The translations under genes and the position numbers were made by a program. Positions 24,093 to 33,241 of a stretch of DNA of 64,000 nucleotides are shown here, in pieces (the first letter of the stretch is position 1; the number at the start of each line of letters is the position of its first letter). The notes below the pieces were generated by a model. The model had not been told where the DNA came from, did no database searches, and was given only the letters and a program-made list of their open reading frames with translations. Source of the DNA: Viridibacterium curvum (GTDB taxonomy: Bacteria; Pseudomonadota; Gammaproteobacteria; Burkholderiales; Rhodocyclaceae); assembly GCF_039544165.1 (NCBI RefSeq), contig NZ_BAABLD010000015.1, positions 62,001-126,000 of the forward strand. Direction: 5' to 3'.

Positions 24093-24674
24093 TCAGAGCA
24101 GCCAGGAATCGATGACCAGGCGTATACGCAGGCCCGGCACCTCGGCCTCGACAATGCGCGGCAAGGCGTCGGGGCGGTCGGCCTCGTATTCCTGCACGCG
24201 AATGGTCCAGCCGCTGTCCAGTCCTTCGAGCAGGCGCCCCTTGTCATCGAATTTTGCAATGCCGTTCTGCCCGAGGCGGCCGACAACCCACAACGAAAGG
24301 GACTGGATGGGCACGGGGCGATCCGTCAGCCGCGCCATGAGTTCATCTGCACTGCGAGATTCGTACTTCTCGCCAGCCGAAGTGAGCCAGCGCGCGCCCT
24401 GCGCATCACGCTGCAACTCGGCGACGATCATGCCTAACGAGTTCTCGAAGCCCATCGCGTCCTGCGCCGGCGTGTGCTCCCAAGCCATACGGATGGTTTC
24501 GGCACGCCGCGCCTGAGTGATGGCGACGCGTGCCGTCAGCGCGAAGTTCTGGATCTCACTGCGCGGCGGGCGTGGCGGCACATCAGTCGGACGGGAGGGC
24601 TGGCCGGCGCAAGCCGCCAGCAGAATGGCGCACAGGCCAAGCAGAAGCGTGCGCGCTGCGGAAAGTACATTCAT
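24093..24674 (-). CDS. lolB: outer-membrane lipoprotein receptor LolB
   Basis: 193 residues. The lipoprotein signal MNVLSAARTLLLGLCAILLAAC has lipobox LAAC. LolB accepts lipoproteins from LolA and inserts them in the outer membrane; the mature part fits the beta-barrel fold (FALTARVAITQ...IRMAWEH). The ATG at 24674 is preferred over one at 24689 because GAGG lies 9 nt before it and the signal peptide then has normal length. The upstream TPR gene ends within this leader, so the genes are coupled. Confidence 0.9.
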   Translation of the reverse strand: MNVLSAARTLLLGLCAILLAACAGQPSRPTDVPPRPPRSEIQNFALTARVAITQARRAETIRMAWEHTPAQDAMGFENSLGMIVAELQRDAQGARWLTSAGEKYESRSADELMARLTDRPVPIQSLSLWVVGRLGQNGIAKFDDKGRLLEGLDSGWTIRVQEYEADRPDALPRIVEAEVPGLRIRLVIDSWLL

Positions 24675-24685
24675 GCAGGGAGTCC

Positions 24686-26392
24686 TCATTGCAGCAGGCG
24701 CTGCCTCACGTCCTTGAGCGTGGGGCTCTCAGGGTCGAGGCTTTCGGCCTCGCTGAGCACCTTGCGAGCCTCGTCCTTCTGGCCGTTTTTCCACAAGGCT
24801 TCGCCCAGGTGTGCAGAGATCTCGGCATCGGCCATCATCTCTTTGGCCTGCCGCAGCAAACGAATCGCTTCATCCAGCTTGCCCTGCCGGAAACGCAACC
24901 AGCCCAGGCTGTCGACGATGGCAGCACTTTCCGGCGACAAGCGGACAGCGCGCACGAGCAGGCGCTCGGCCTCGGGCAAACGCAGGTTGCGGTCTGCAAG
25001 CGAATAACCGAGGGCGTTGTAGGCCAGCGGCTCATCGGGCTGAACCGCAATGGCACGCTTCAGATAGCGCTCCATGTCCTCATGACGCCCCAGTTTCTCG
25101 GCAACCATGCCTGCCTCGAACAACACGTCATGCTCATCCGGGCGCTCGCTCAGGAAGTTCTCCAGCATCTGCAGCGCCTCGTTGGAACGACCGCCGGCCG
25201 ACATCGCGTTGGCTTGCCAGACCACCAGCAGATAGGCCTTCTGCGGCTGGCGGCGCACGGCCTCACTGACAACGGTTCGCGCTTCGTCGCCCTTGCCTTG
25301 CATGGCGAGCAACTGTACACGGCGCACGGCGGCATTCATGTAGGCCGAACCGGACTCGATAGCACCAAGCTCGGCCATGGCTTCGTCAAACTTGCCCTGG
25401 CGCTCCAGGATGCTCGACATGAACAGGCGCAAGGTGTCGGCATTGCCGGCCTTCTCCGCCTTCAAACGGCGCACCAGCGCCTCGGGGTCACCGGTCTTGT
25501 CCAGCTTCATCCACTGGCCAAGTGCGCGATTGGCAAGTTGCTCGTCATCCGGCGAATCGTTGAACAAGGCGCGATAGATGGCCAGCGCTTCTGCGTCACG
25601 CCTGACCGAAACCAGCCAGCGCGCGTACTGCTCGCGTGCTTGCCTTGCTTGCGGATAGCGCTTGCCGAAGCGCCCCAGCTCCTCTATGGCCGCGGTCCAG
25701 CGTGTGGCCGGCGCGGCCAGTGCGCGCAGTCGTGCGGCGGCCTCAAAGTCGGGACGCACATCCAGCGCGCGCTGTGCAGCCGCCTCGGCCTTGACTGAGT
25801 CCCCCGCATCGAGCGCAGCCCGGGCCACGGCATAGTGGGTTTCGGCATAGCGGCCATAGGGGCGCGTCAGGCGCTCGATCATGGAGAGCACGGCGGCCTT
25901 GTCCGGATAACGCGACAAGAGGCCGGGCAGCATGTCGATGTAGGCCTCGACCGGCATGGTTTCGGATTCCAGGAGTTTGCGCAGCTGGACCTCAACATCC
26001 TCCAGCTTGGCCGTCTGCCCTGAGACGGCACGCACGAAGGCCTGGGTCGCACCCGGCGCATTCGGCTCCAGCTCCAGCCACAATTTGCCGGCCTGCGCAC
26101 TCAGTTCCAGTTGGCCTGCACCCAGCGCCAGTTCGTGAGCACGCTTGGCCAACGCCGCGTTACGCGTCACCTGCGCCATCGACAAGTAGATCGACGCCCC
26201 CAGCCCGGGCTGGCCACGCTGAGCCGCCGTCTCGGCGAGCAGGATATTGGCCACCAGTTCGCCATTGACGCCCGACGGCGCCTGCAACACCGAACGGGTG
26301 GGGGCGGGCGCTTCCTGCGCGCAGACAATGTGGCTGAAGGCCGAGCAACTGAAGACCAGCGCGGCGAGGCGAACACCGACGGGAACTGCCAT
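24686..26392 (-). CDS. exported TPR-repeat protein
   Basis: 568 residues. The signal peptide is MAVPVGVRLAALVFSCSAFS with cleavage near VCAQ. The rest is helical repeats; clear TPR units near the C-terminus include DEPLAYNALGYSLADRNLRL and SAAIVDSLGWLRFRQGKLDE. Such proteins upstream of lolB-ispE are common in betaproteobacteria and act in envelope assembly or as scaffolds; the exact partner is unknown. The ATG at 26392 is chosen because GGAG lies 5 nt before it; further upstream the frame encodes no plausible signal. Confidence 0.85.
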   Translation of the reverse strand: MAVPVGVRLAALVFSCSAFSHIVCAQEAPAPTRSVLQAPSGVNGELVANILLAETAAQRGQPGLGASIYLSMAQVTRNAALAKRAHELALGAGQLELSAQAGKLWLELEPNAPGATQAFVRAVSGQTAKLEDVEVQLRKLLESETMPVEAYIDMLPGLLSRYPDKAAVLSMIERLTRPYGRYAETHYAVARAALDAGDSVKAEAAAQRALDVRPDFEAAARLRALAAPATRWTAAIEELGRFGKRYPQARQAREQYARWLVSVRRDAEALAIYRALFNDSPDDEQLANRALGQWMKLDKTGDPEALVRRLKAEKAGNADTLRLFMSSILERQGKFDEAMAELGAIESGSAYMNAAVRRVQLLAMQGKGDEARTVVSEAVRRQPQKAYLLVVWQANAMSAGGRSNEALQMLENFLSERPDEHDVLFEAGMVAEKLGRHEDMERYLKRAIAVQPDEPLAYNALGYSLADRNLRLPEAERLLVRAVRLSPESAAIVDSLGWLRFRQGKLDEAIRLLRQAKEMMADAEISAHLGEALWKNGQKDEARKVLSEAESLDPESPTLKDVRQRLLQ

Positions 26393-26526
26393 GGGGACTC
26401 CGGGCGTAATGCGGTCGGCCAGCCGACCCTGTCTGCAGATGGTATCAGCTATGTCCGCGACGCAAGACGACGCTGGCGCCTGACGCACGGTAGGATGCTG
26501 CTTCCCTCAAGCACCTCCACTGCCCG

Positions 26527-27342
26527 ATGCCTGAACTGCCCGAAGTCGAAACCACCCGCCGGGGCATCGCCGAACACATCGTGGCGCAGACGGTCAGTGG
26601 GGTTGCCGTCCGCCAGCCACAACTTCGATACCCGGTGCCCGCAGATCTCGGCGAGCAACTGACCGGCCAGCCCTTGCGGGCCGTGCGACGACGAGCCAAG
26701 TACCTGTTGCTCGACTTCGCAGGCGGCAGCCTGCTGATCCACTTGGGCATGTCGGGCAGCCTGCGTGTATTGCCGACGACGACCACGCCCGATAAACACG
26801 ACCACGTCGACATCGTCTTCGGCGAATGCCTGCTGCGCCTGCACGACCCGCGCCGCTTTGGCGCCGTGCTGTGGGTGGCCGAACCGGTCGCTGACCACCC
26901 ACTGCTGGCCAAGCTGGGGCGGGAGCCGCTCGAAGACGGGTTCGATGGAGGCTGGCTGCACGCCGCTACGCGCAACGCCAGAACGCCCATCAAGCTGTGG
27001 CTGATGGACGCCAGTCACGTAGTCGGCGTCGGCAACATCTACGCCTCGGAAAGCCTGTTCCGTGCCCGCATCGACCCGCGTACGCCGGCCGGCAAGCTGT
27101 CACGCGAACGCTGCATCAGACTTGCCGATGAGGTGCGCCAGACCCTGCAGGAAGCCCTCGCTGCGGGTGGCAGCACCCTGCGCGATTTTGTCGCCGTCAA
27201 TGGCCGCTCCGGCTACTTCCAGCAAAACTACTTCGTCTATGCACGGGACGGGGAGCCTTGCCGCGTCTGCGGCCATGCCATTCGCAAACTGGTGATGGGT
27301 CAGCGCAGCACTTTCCACTGCGCTCGCTGCCAGCGGCGCTGA
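26527..27342 (+). CDS. mutM: formamidopyrimidine-DNA glycosylase (Fpg/MutM)
   Basis: 271 residues. Removes 8-oxoguanine and other oxidised purines and nicks the site. The absolutely conserved start PELPEVETTRRG provides the catalytic Pro2 and Glu3. The C-terminal zinc finger is complete (CRVCGH...FHCARCQ). It is divergent from the TPR gene across a 134-bp gap, which presumably holds both promoters. No clear Shine-Dalgarno precedes the ATG. Confidence 0.97.
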   Translation: MPELPEVETTRRGIAEHIVAQTVSGVAVRQPQLRYPVPADLGEQLTGQPLRAVRRRAKYLLLDFAGGSLLIHLGMSGSLRVLPTTTTPDKHDHVDIVFGECLLRLHDPRRFGAVLWVAEPVADHPLLAKLGREPLEDGFDGGWLHAATRNARTPIKLWLMDASHVVGVGNIYASESLFRARIDPRTPAGKLSRERCIRLADEVRQTLQEALAAGGSTLRDFVAVNGRSGYFQQNYFVYARDGEPCRVCGHAIRKLVMGQRSTFHCARCQRR

Positions 27343-27468
27343 GGCCGGCTCGACGACGACCAGCGGCTTTGTGCGGCGCGGAACGGGCCTGCGGGGATAT
27401 TGCGCCCTTGCCGAATCCGGCTATGCTTGTGAATTATTTGATTTTCCGACTTTTCCGGAGCCCGTTTC

Positions 27469-29430
27469 ATGACCTTGATCGATCAGTTTTCCGAGTACTC
27501 GCGCTGGCGCAGCGAAGTCGCCGGTGTCGTGCAAGGCCTGCGCAACTGGATGGACAACAACGACCTGTCCGACGCCCAGGCCGACATGCGCCTCGCTCAT
27601 GTGCTCGAACGACTCAAGGAGGACAAGCTGGTCGTGGCCTTCGTGGCCGAGTTCTCGCGCGGCAAGTCAGAGTTGATCAACGCCATCTTCTTCGCCCAGT
27701 ACGGCAACCGCGTGCTGCCCTCCAGCGCTGGCCGCACCACAATGTGCCCGACCGAACTCGCCTGGGACAACGGCGCCACTCCCGGCATCCGTCTGCTGCC
27801 CATCGAGACGCGTGCGCGTCAGGAAAGCGTCGCCGAGTTGCGCCGCGTGGCCTCCGAGTGGACGCTGGAACCCTTCGACGTGCAGAGCGCCGAAAGCCTG
27901 CAAACTGCCTTCAAGCGCGTTTCGGAAACCAAACTGGTGACCCGCGACGAAGCCGAGCGCCTCGGCTTTCCGGTCGACGACACTGGCCGCGAGGGCACCC
28001 GCCCCGACGCTAACGGCATGATCGAAGTCGCCTGCTGGCGCCATGCCATCATCCAGTTCCCTCACCCGCTGCTTGAACAGGGGCTGGTCATCGTGGACAC
28101 CCCGGGTCTCAACGCCATCGGCTCGGAGCCCGAGCTGACCCTGTCAATGATCCCCAACGCCCACGCAGTGCTCTACCTCCTGGCCGCCGACACTGGCGTC
28201 ACGCAGAGCGACCTGCAGGTGTGGGAGAAGCACGTCAACATCGGCCGCAAGCAAAAGGGCGGTCGCATGGTTGTGCTCAACAAGATCGACGGCTTGTGGG
28301 ATGGCCTGCGCAGCGAAGAGCAGATCGAAAGCGAAATCCGCAAACAGGTGCAGACAGTGGCGGACACGCTGGGCATCACGACCGATCAGGTCTACCCGGT
28401 CTCAGCGCAGAAAGCGCTATACGCCAAGGTGCATCAGGACTCGGCCCTGCTGGAACGCTCCCGCATCAACCAGCTGGAATCCGCACTGAGCAGCCAGATG
28501 CTGCCCACTCGCCAGGAAATCACGCGCGACAACGCCTTGCTCGAAACCGGCGAAATCGTCCGCCGCCTCTCGGAGCTGCTCAACGCCCGTGGCCGCAGCC
28601 TGCAGGAACAGCTCAAGGAAATGTCAGACCTGCGTGGCAAGAACCAGGGCGTCATCGAATACATGATGCGCAAGGTGCGCGCCGAACGCGACGAGTTCGA
28701 AACCGGCCTGCAGAAGTACCATGCCGTGCGCAGCGTGTTCACCAGCCTGTCGAACAAGCTGTTCTCGCACATCGGCGTGGACACCGTGCGCACCGAAACC
28801 CGCCGCACGCGCGCCAAGATGGTCGATGCCAACTTCTCCAAGGGTCTGCGTGAGGCCATGCTGCAGTTCTTCGGCAACCTGCGCAGCAACTTGCGCAAGT
28901 CGTCCGACGAGATCAACGAAATCACCGAGATGCTTGAGGCGATGTACAAACGCTTCGCCGTCGAACACGGCCTCAAGCTTGCCCCGCCTTCGAGCTTTTC
29001 GACGGTTCGTTACGAGCGCGAAATTGCGCGTCTCGAAAAAGCCTTCGACGACCAGCTCAACACCATGAGCGCAATGATCACTCAGTGGAAAGGCACGGTC
29101 ACCCAGCGCTTCTTCGACACCATCGCCATCGAAGCGCGCCGCACCTTCGAAGTCGCCAACCGCGACATCGAGCAATGGCTACGCGCGGTGATGTCGCCGC
29201 TGGAAACACAGGTGCGTGAATACCAGTTACAGCTCAAACGCCGCCTCGAAAGCGTCAAACGCGTGCATGAAGCCACCGGCACACTGGAAGACCGTATTGG
29301 TGAGCTCAAGCAAGCTGACGAAGCGCTGGCTCGCCAGCACCATGAGTTGGAGCGACTCCGCCATTCCATCGAGACCGCGCTGGGCGGCAGCCTCGACGCC
29401 ATCCCCGAGGACGACGCGGTCGCAGCCTGA
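27469..29430 (+). CDS. bacterial dynamin-like GTPase
   Basis: 653 residues. The dynamin-type GTPase domain spans about 45-330 with P-loop EFSRGKS, a G2 threonine region (SSAGRTTMCPTE), G3 VDTPGLN and G4 NKID. The first glycine of the classical GxxxxGKS is Ala (AEFSRGKS). A long helical middle and C-terminal region follows, like the stalk/GED of dynamin-like proteins that remodel or hold membranes under stress. It stands alone between mutM and ferredoxin, whereas many bacterial dynamins occur in pairs. The ATG at 27469 has GGAG 8 nt upstream. No obvious transmembrane paddle is seen. Confidence 0.85.
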   Translation: MTLIDQFSEYSRWRSEVAGVVQGLRNWMDNNDLSDAQADMRLAHVLERLKEDKLVVAFVAEFSRGKSELINAIFFAQYGNRVLPSSAGRTTMCPTELAWDNGATPGIRLLPIETRARQESVAELRRVASEWTLEPFDVQSAESLQTAFKRVSETKLVTRDEAERLGFPVDDTGREGTRPDANGMIEVACWRHAIIQFPHPLLEQGLVIVDTPGLNAIGSEPELTLSMIPNAHAVLYLLAADTGVTQSDLQVWEKHVNIGRKQKGGRMVVLNKIDGLWDGLRSEEQIESEIRKQVQTVADTLGITTDQVYPVSAQKALYAKVHQDSALLERSRINQLESALSSQMLPTRQEITRDNALLETGEIVRRLSELLNARGRSLQEQLKEMSDLRGKNQGVIEYMMRKVRAERDEFETGLQKYHAVRSVFTSLSNKLFSHIGVDTVRTETRRTRAKMVDANFSKGLREAMLQFFGNLRSNLRKSSDEINEITEMLEAMYKRFAVEHGLKLAPPSSFSTVRYEREIARLEKAFDDQLNTMSAMITQWKGTVTQRFFDTIAIEARRTFEVANRDIEQWLRAVMSPLETQVREYQLQLKRRLESVKRVHEATGTLEDRIGELKQADEALARQHHELERLRHSIETALGGSLDAIPEDDAVAA

Positions 29431-29452
29431 ATCCGGACCGCCAGGCATCCAG

Positions 29453-29490
29453 GCAACAAAAAAGGCACCTCGCGGTGCCTTTTTTGTTGC
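29453..29490. terminator. bidirectional terminator between dynamin and ferredoxin genes
   Basis: Perfect 17-bp arms (GCAACAAAAAAGGCACC and its complement) around TCGC, with A/T runs on both sides, so it serves both converging genes. Confidence 0.92.
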
Positions 29491-29502
29491 CTCCCACCTG
29501 CG

Positions 29503-29757
29503 TCAAGCCTTGGCTTCGACCAGTTTGTAGTACTTCTGCATCAGCTGATCCTTGCTCTCGACGATCTCCGGGTTGAGCGGGATGCAATCGACCGGGCAGA
29601 CCTGCTGGCACTGCGGCTCATCGTAGTGCCCCACGCACTCGGTGCATTTGTTAGGGTCGATTTCGTAAATTTCGGCGCCCTGCGAAATCGCTTCGTTGGG
29701 GCATTCCGGCTCGCAGACGTCGCAGTTGATGCATTCGTCCGTAATCATCAGGGCCAT
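29503..29757 (-). CDS. 2[4Fe-4S] ferredoxin (YfhL type)
   Basis: 84 residues. Two cluster motifs: CINCDVCEPECP near the N-terminus, and CTECVGHYDEPQCQQVCPVDC, in which an insertion precedes the last CxxxC, as in YfhL/Allochromatium-type ferredoxins of low potential. Cytosolic electron carrier. It follows coaD by 27 bp on the same strand, a very common pairing (coaD-fdx) in betaproteobacteria. Partners are not evident from the sequence. Confidence 0.93.
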   Translation of the reverse strand: MALMITDECINCDVCEPECPNEAISQGAEIYEIDPNKCTECVGHYDEPQCQQVCPVDCIPLNPEIVESKDQLMQKYYKLVEAKA

Positions 29758-29784
29758 GTCTTCAACAACCTTTCAAAACAAGAT

Positions 29785-30276
29785 TCAACGACTCGCCAGA
29801 ACCTTCTGGCGTATCCGTTCGGCGACCTGTGGATGCACAAAGGTGCTCACGTCGCCGCCCAGCAATCCGATCTCGCGCACCATCGTAGCGGAGACGAACA
29901 TGTATTCCTCGCCGGGCGTCAGGAACAATGTTTCGACATCGGGATACAGCTTGCGGTTCATCCCCGCCATCTGGAACTCGTACTCGAAATCCGACACCGC
30001 GCGCAGACCCCGCACGATCACGCGCGCGCCCTGGCTGCGGATGAAATCCATCAGCAAACCTGAAAACCCTAGCACAGTCACGTTACTGCAATCTGCCAGC
30101 ACGCTCGTAGCCAGTTCGACACGTTCGTCGAGCGAGAACAAGGGCCGCTTGCCCGAGCTTTGTGCCACCCCGACGATCACCCGATCGAAAAGGCTGGCGG
30201 CCCGCCGCACAAGGTCTTCATGACCACGCGTGAGCGGGTCAAAAGTCCCGGGATACACCGCGATATGAGTCTTCAC
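29785..30276 (-). CDS. coaD: phosphopantetheine adenylyltransferase
   Basis: 163 residues; fourth step of CoA synthesis. The nucleotidyltransferase motif YPGTFDPLTRGHEDL and the later SATMVREIG (ISSTxxR equivalent) are present. The start is GTG at 30276, with GGAG 5-6 nt upstream; GTGA overlaps the rsmD stop, so the genes are coupled. The reading frame continues upstream but no other start fits the family length. Confidence 0.95.
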   Translation of the reverse strand: MKTHIAVYPGTFDPLTRGHEDLVRRAASLFDRVIVGVAQSSGKRPLFSLDERVELATSVLADCSNVTVLGFSGLLMDFIRSQGARVIVRGLRAVSDFEYEFQMAGMNRKLYPDVETLFLTPGEEYMFVSATMVREIGLLGGDVSTFVHPQVAERIRQKVLASR

Positions 30277-30827
30277 GCCTGCTCCACGGCAAACAATTGA
30301 TAGTGCACCTGCCCTGCCTTGCCGGCCTTGATCCTTTGCAAACCGGCAAACGACTCGACAGCAAATTCGGCCTCGACATACACCCTCGCACCGGGTGCCA
30401 GCAGACGTGGCAGCAGGGGCTCGATACGTTTCAGCCAATCCATCCGGTAAGGCGGATCAAGCATGACGAGGTCGAAAGCTGCACCCCCAGTTCCAATCGC
30501 CTGATCCTGAAGGAATTTTAGCGCATCGCCTCGCTGTAGCCGAACGTTCTTTACGCCCAGGCCCTGCAGCGCCTTGGCAAGGTGGGCGTGTACCTTGGGA
30601 GCAAACTCCAGCATCACGACTTCGGCAGCCCCGCGCGAAGCGGCTTCGAAGCCCAGCGCACCGCTGCCGGCGAACAGGTCCAGGCAACGCCAGCCCTCCA
30701 GATCCTGCCCCAGCCAGTTGAACAGGGTCTCGCGGACGCGGTCCGGCGTCGGTCGCAAACCCATAGCGTCCGGCACCTCAATCAGTCGCGAACGAAGACT
30801 GCCGCCCACAATGCGTACACGGCTCAT
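30273..30827 (-). CDS. rsmD: 16S rRNA (guanine-966-N2)-methyltransferase RsmD
   Basis: 184 residues. The family start RIVGGSLRSRLIEVPD, SAM-binding LDLFAGSGALGFEAASRGA and catalytic DPPY (VMLDPPY) are clear. Methylates G966 of 16S rRNA. It is divergent from ftsY with a 78-bp gap, the classical rsmD/ftsY arrangement, and coupled to coaD. Confidence 0.96.
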   Translation of the reverse strand: MSRVRIVGGSLRSRLIEVPDAMGLRPTPDRVRETLFNWLGQDLEGWRCLDLFAGSGALGFEAASRGAAEVVMLEFAPKVHAHLAKALQGLGVKNVRLQRGDALKFLQDQAIGTGGAAFDLVMLDPPYRMDWLKRIEPLLPRLLAPGARVYVEAEFAVESFAGLQRIKAGKAGQVHYQLFAVEQA

Positions 30828-30905
30828 ACCCGAGCCCCACTCAGGGAGCCAGGGCCCATCTGATAGACTTTCCCGTCAGACAGCGAGGCGCCAGGCAGTA
30901 TCCAC

Positions 30906-31928
30906 ATGTTCAGTTTTTTCAAGAAATCCGGTGGCGACGAAGCCGCTCAGAAAAATGCCCAGCAGAACGCGCAGGCGCCCGAACCGGCCAGCGAAGCGCC
31001 TGCCTCCAGCTGGTTCGGCCGACTCAAGGCCGGCCTGTCGCGCACCCGCCAGCAGCTCGGAGCGCTGGGCGACCCCATCAGTGGCTTGTTCTCGCGTCGC
31101 AAGATCGACGAGGAACTGCTCGAAGAGCTGGAAACCACTCTGCTGATGGCCGATTGCGGCGTGGAGGCTACCACGGCCCTGCTTACCGAGCTGCGCCGCC
31201 GCTGGAAAACCGACAAGCTGGAAAGCGGCGAGCAGCTGCAAGAGGCGCTGGCCGAAGCGCTGCACAACCTGCTCGCGCCACTGCAGGCGCCCCTGGTCGT
31301 CAGCGGCCACAAACCTTTCATCATCATGCTGGCGGGCGTCAATGGCGCTGGCAAGACCACCTCAATCGGCAAGCTCGCTCGGCACTTTCAATCGCAAGGC
31401 AAGAGCGTGCTGCTGGCAGCCGGTGATACGTTCCGCGCGGCGGCGCGCGAACAGCTCATGGAATGGGGCCGCCGCAATGACGTGACCGTCATTGCGCAAG
31501 AGAGTGGGGATCCGGCCGCCGTGGCTTTCGACGCCATTGCGGCGGCCAAGGCGCGCAGCATCGATATCGTGCTCATCGATACCGCGGGCCGCCTGCCGAC
31601 CCAGCTCAACCTGATGGAAGAGATTGCCAAGGTGCGTCGCGTCATCCAGAAGGCCGAACCCAGCGGCCCGCACGAAGTGCTGCTGGTGCTGGATGCCAAC
31701 ATCGGCCAGAACGCCCTCGCGCAGCTCAAGGCTTTTGATGCGGCCATCGGCGTGACAGGCCTCGTCATCACCAAGCTCGATGGGACGGCCAAGGGGGGCG
31801 TGATCGCCGCGATTGCCCGTACCCACCCCAAGCCCCTGCGCTATATCGGCGTCGGCGAAGGCATTGAGGATCTGCAGGCTTTTGAAGCCCGTGAATTCGT
31901 CCACGCGCTGTTCGGACAAGCCAACTGA
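30906..31928 (+). CDS. ftsY: signal recognition particle receptor FtsY
   Basis: 340 residues. A short acidic/Ala-rich A domain (about 1-45) precedes the NG domain: G1 GVNGAGKTTS, GDTFRAAAREQL, G3 DTAGRL and G4 TKLDGTAKGG. It docks SRP-ribosome complexes at the inner membrane for co-translational insertion. ftsE and ftsX lie further downstream, but here a secreted hydrolase gene and a hairpin separate them from ftsY. Confidence 0.96.
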   Translation: MFSFFKKSGGDEAAQKNAQQNAQAPEPASEAPASSWFGRLKAGLSRTRQQLGALGDPISGLFSRRKIDEELLEELETTLLMADCGVEATTALLTELRRRWKTDKLESGEQLQEALAEALHNLLAPLQAPLVVSGHKPFIIMLAGVNGAGKTTSIGKLARHFQSQGKSVLLAAGDTFRAAAREQLMEWGRRNDVTVIAQESGDPAAVAFDAIAAAKARSIDIVLIDTAGRLPTQLNLMEEIAKVRRVIQKAEPSGPHEVLLVLDANIGQNALAQLKAFDAAIGVTGLVITKLDGTAKGGVIAAIARTHPKPLRYIGVGEGIEDLQAFEAREFVHALFGQAN

Positions 31929-31983
31929 TGTCGAGGTATGGTAAAAGCATGCGACCGGTAACAACGATAACGGAGACGCGTCC

Positions 31984-33132
31984 ATGCCCAAACTGTTCCA
32001 AGCCTTGCTCGGTGGCCTGCTTGCCATGAGCCTTGTCCCATCGGCCCCGGCTGCCGACACCGACTTCCAGACCACCGGCATCCAGCACAACATGCCGGCT
32101 TTCTACGAATCGCTGAAGTCGCGACTCGACTTCCGCATGGCCTGGAACCCCAAGATCAAGGATCTGAGCGCCTGGCGCAAGGCCGGTCGCGACAAGATGT
32201 GGGAACTGACCCTGCAGTTGCCTGACAGGACGCCTTTCAATGCCGTCGTGCTCGACGAGCAGGATCGCGGCAGCTATGTCGCCCGCAAAGTCGTCTTCAA
32301 CCTCACGGCCGACAGCCGCGTCCAGGCCCTGATGCTGGTGCCCAAGGGCAAAGGCCCCTTCCCCGCCGCGCTGATGCTGCACGACCACGGCTCGAAGTTC
32401 GACATCGGCAAGGAAAAGCTGATCGAGACCTGGGGCAACGACGCCCGGCTCGAATCGTCGAAGGCCTGGGCAAAGCGCTTCTTCAGCGAGAAATTCCCCG
32501 GCGACGAGCTCGCCAAGCGCGGCTACGTCGTACTGGCGCATGACGCGCTGGGCTGGGGCGACCGCGCTGCACTGACCTTCGACATTCAGCAAGCCGTCGC
32601 CGCCAACAGCCTTAATCTGGGCACTTCGCTGGCCGGCATCATGGCGCTCGAAGATGCGCGCGCAGCCGAATTCCTCGCCGCGCAGACCGAAGTCGACAAG
32701 AAGCGCGTCGCGGCCATCGGTTTCTCGATGGGCGCTTTCCGCGCCTGGCAGGTTGCTGCCCTGTCGGACGCCGTAACCGCGGGTATCGTGGTGAACTGGA
32801 TGGCCACCACGCAAGGCCTGATGGTGCCGGGCAACAACCAGCTCAAGGGGGCGTCTGCCTGGAACATGCTGCACCCTGGCGTGCTGCGTTACCTCGACTT
32901 CCCCGATGTGGCGAGCCTCGCCGCCCCCAAGCCGATGCTGTTCTTCGCGGGTGAGAAGGACGCGCTGTTCCCGGTCGACGCGGTCAACGCGTCGTACGAC
33001 AAGATGCGCAAGGTGTGGGGGGCCTGGAAGGCCGACAACAAGTTCGACGCACGCATGCTGCCTGGTGCCCACGAATTCGTTGCCGACACCCAAAGCGCTG
33101 CTTACGACTGGCTGGACAAGCAGTTCAAGTAA
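31984..33132 (+). CDS. exported alpha/beta hydrolase (dienelactone/acetylesterase-like)
   Basis: 382 residues. The signal peptide ends near APAAD (about residue 23), so it is periplasmic or secreted. The nucleophile elbow is GFSMG; the acid is probably Asp in GEKDALFP and the base His in GAHEF, a complete triad in the right order. An extended insert (RLESSKAWAKRFFSEKFPGD) recalls large abhydrolase_7/xylan-esterase-like enzymes. Substrate unknown; carbohydrate esters are one possibility. A GGAG precedes the ATG. It interrupts the usual ftsY-ftsE-ftsX order. Confidence 0.78.
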   Translation: MPKLFQALLGGLLAMSLVPSAPAADTDFQTTGIQHNMPAFYESLKSRLDFRMAWNPKIKDLSAWRKAGRDKMWELTLQLPDRTPFNAVVLDEQDRGSYVARKVVFNLTADSRVQALMLVPKGKGPFPAALMLHDHGSKFDIGKEKLIETWGNDARLESSKAWAKRFFSEKFPGDELAKRGYVVLAHDALGWGDRAALTFDIQQAVAANSLNLGTSLAGIMALEDARAAEFLAAQTEVDKKRVAAIGFSMGAFRAWQVAALSDAVTAGIVVNWMATTQGLMVPGNNQLKGASAWNMLHPGVLRYLDFPDVASLAAPKPMLFFAGEKDALFPVDAVNASYDKMRKVWGAWKADNKFDARMLPGAHEFVADTQSAAYDWLDKQFK

Positions 33133-33150
33133 GAAAGCCATCCGCCACGC

Positions 33151-33180
33151 GACAAGGGCCTGCCGTGCAGGCCCTTTGTC
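33151..33180 (+). terminator. hairpin terminator after the hydrolase
   Basis: AAGGGCCTGC-CGT-GCAGGCCCTT stem, extended to GACA/TGTC with one bulged A, followed by a short T-rich stretch. It separates the hydrolase gene from ftsEX. Confidence 0.65.
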
Positions 33181-33241
33181 TTGGCGGGCACATTACAATG
33201 CGCGCTCGCCTTGAGCCCGGCTTGTCGCCAGCCTTTCTTTC

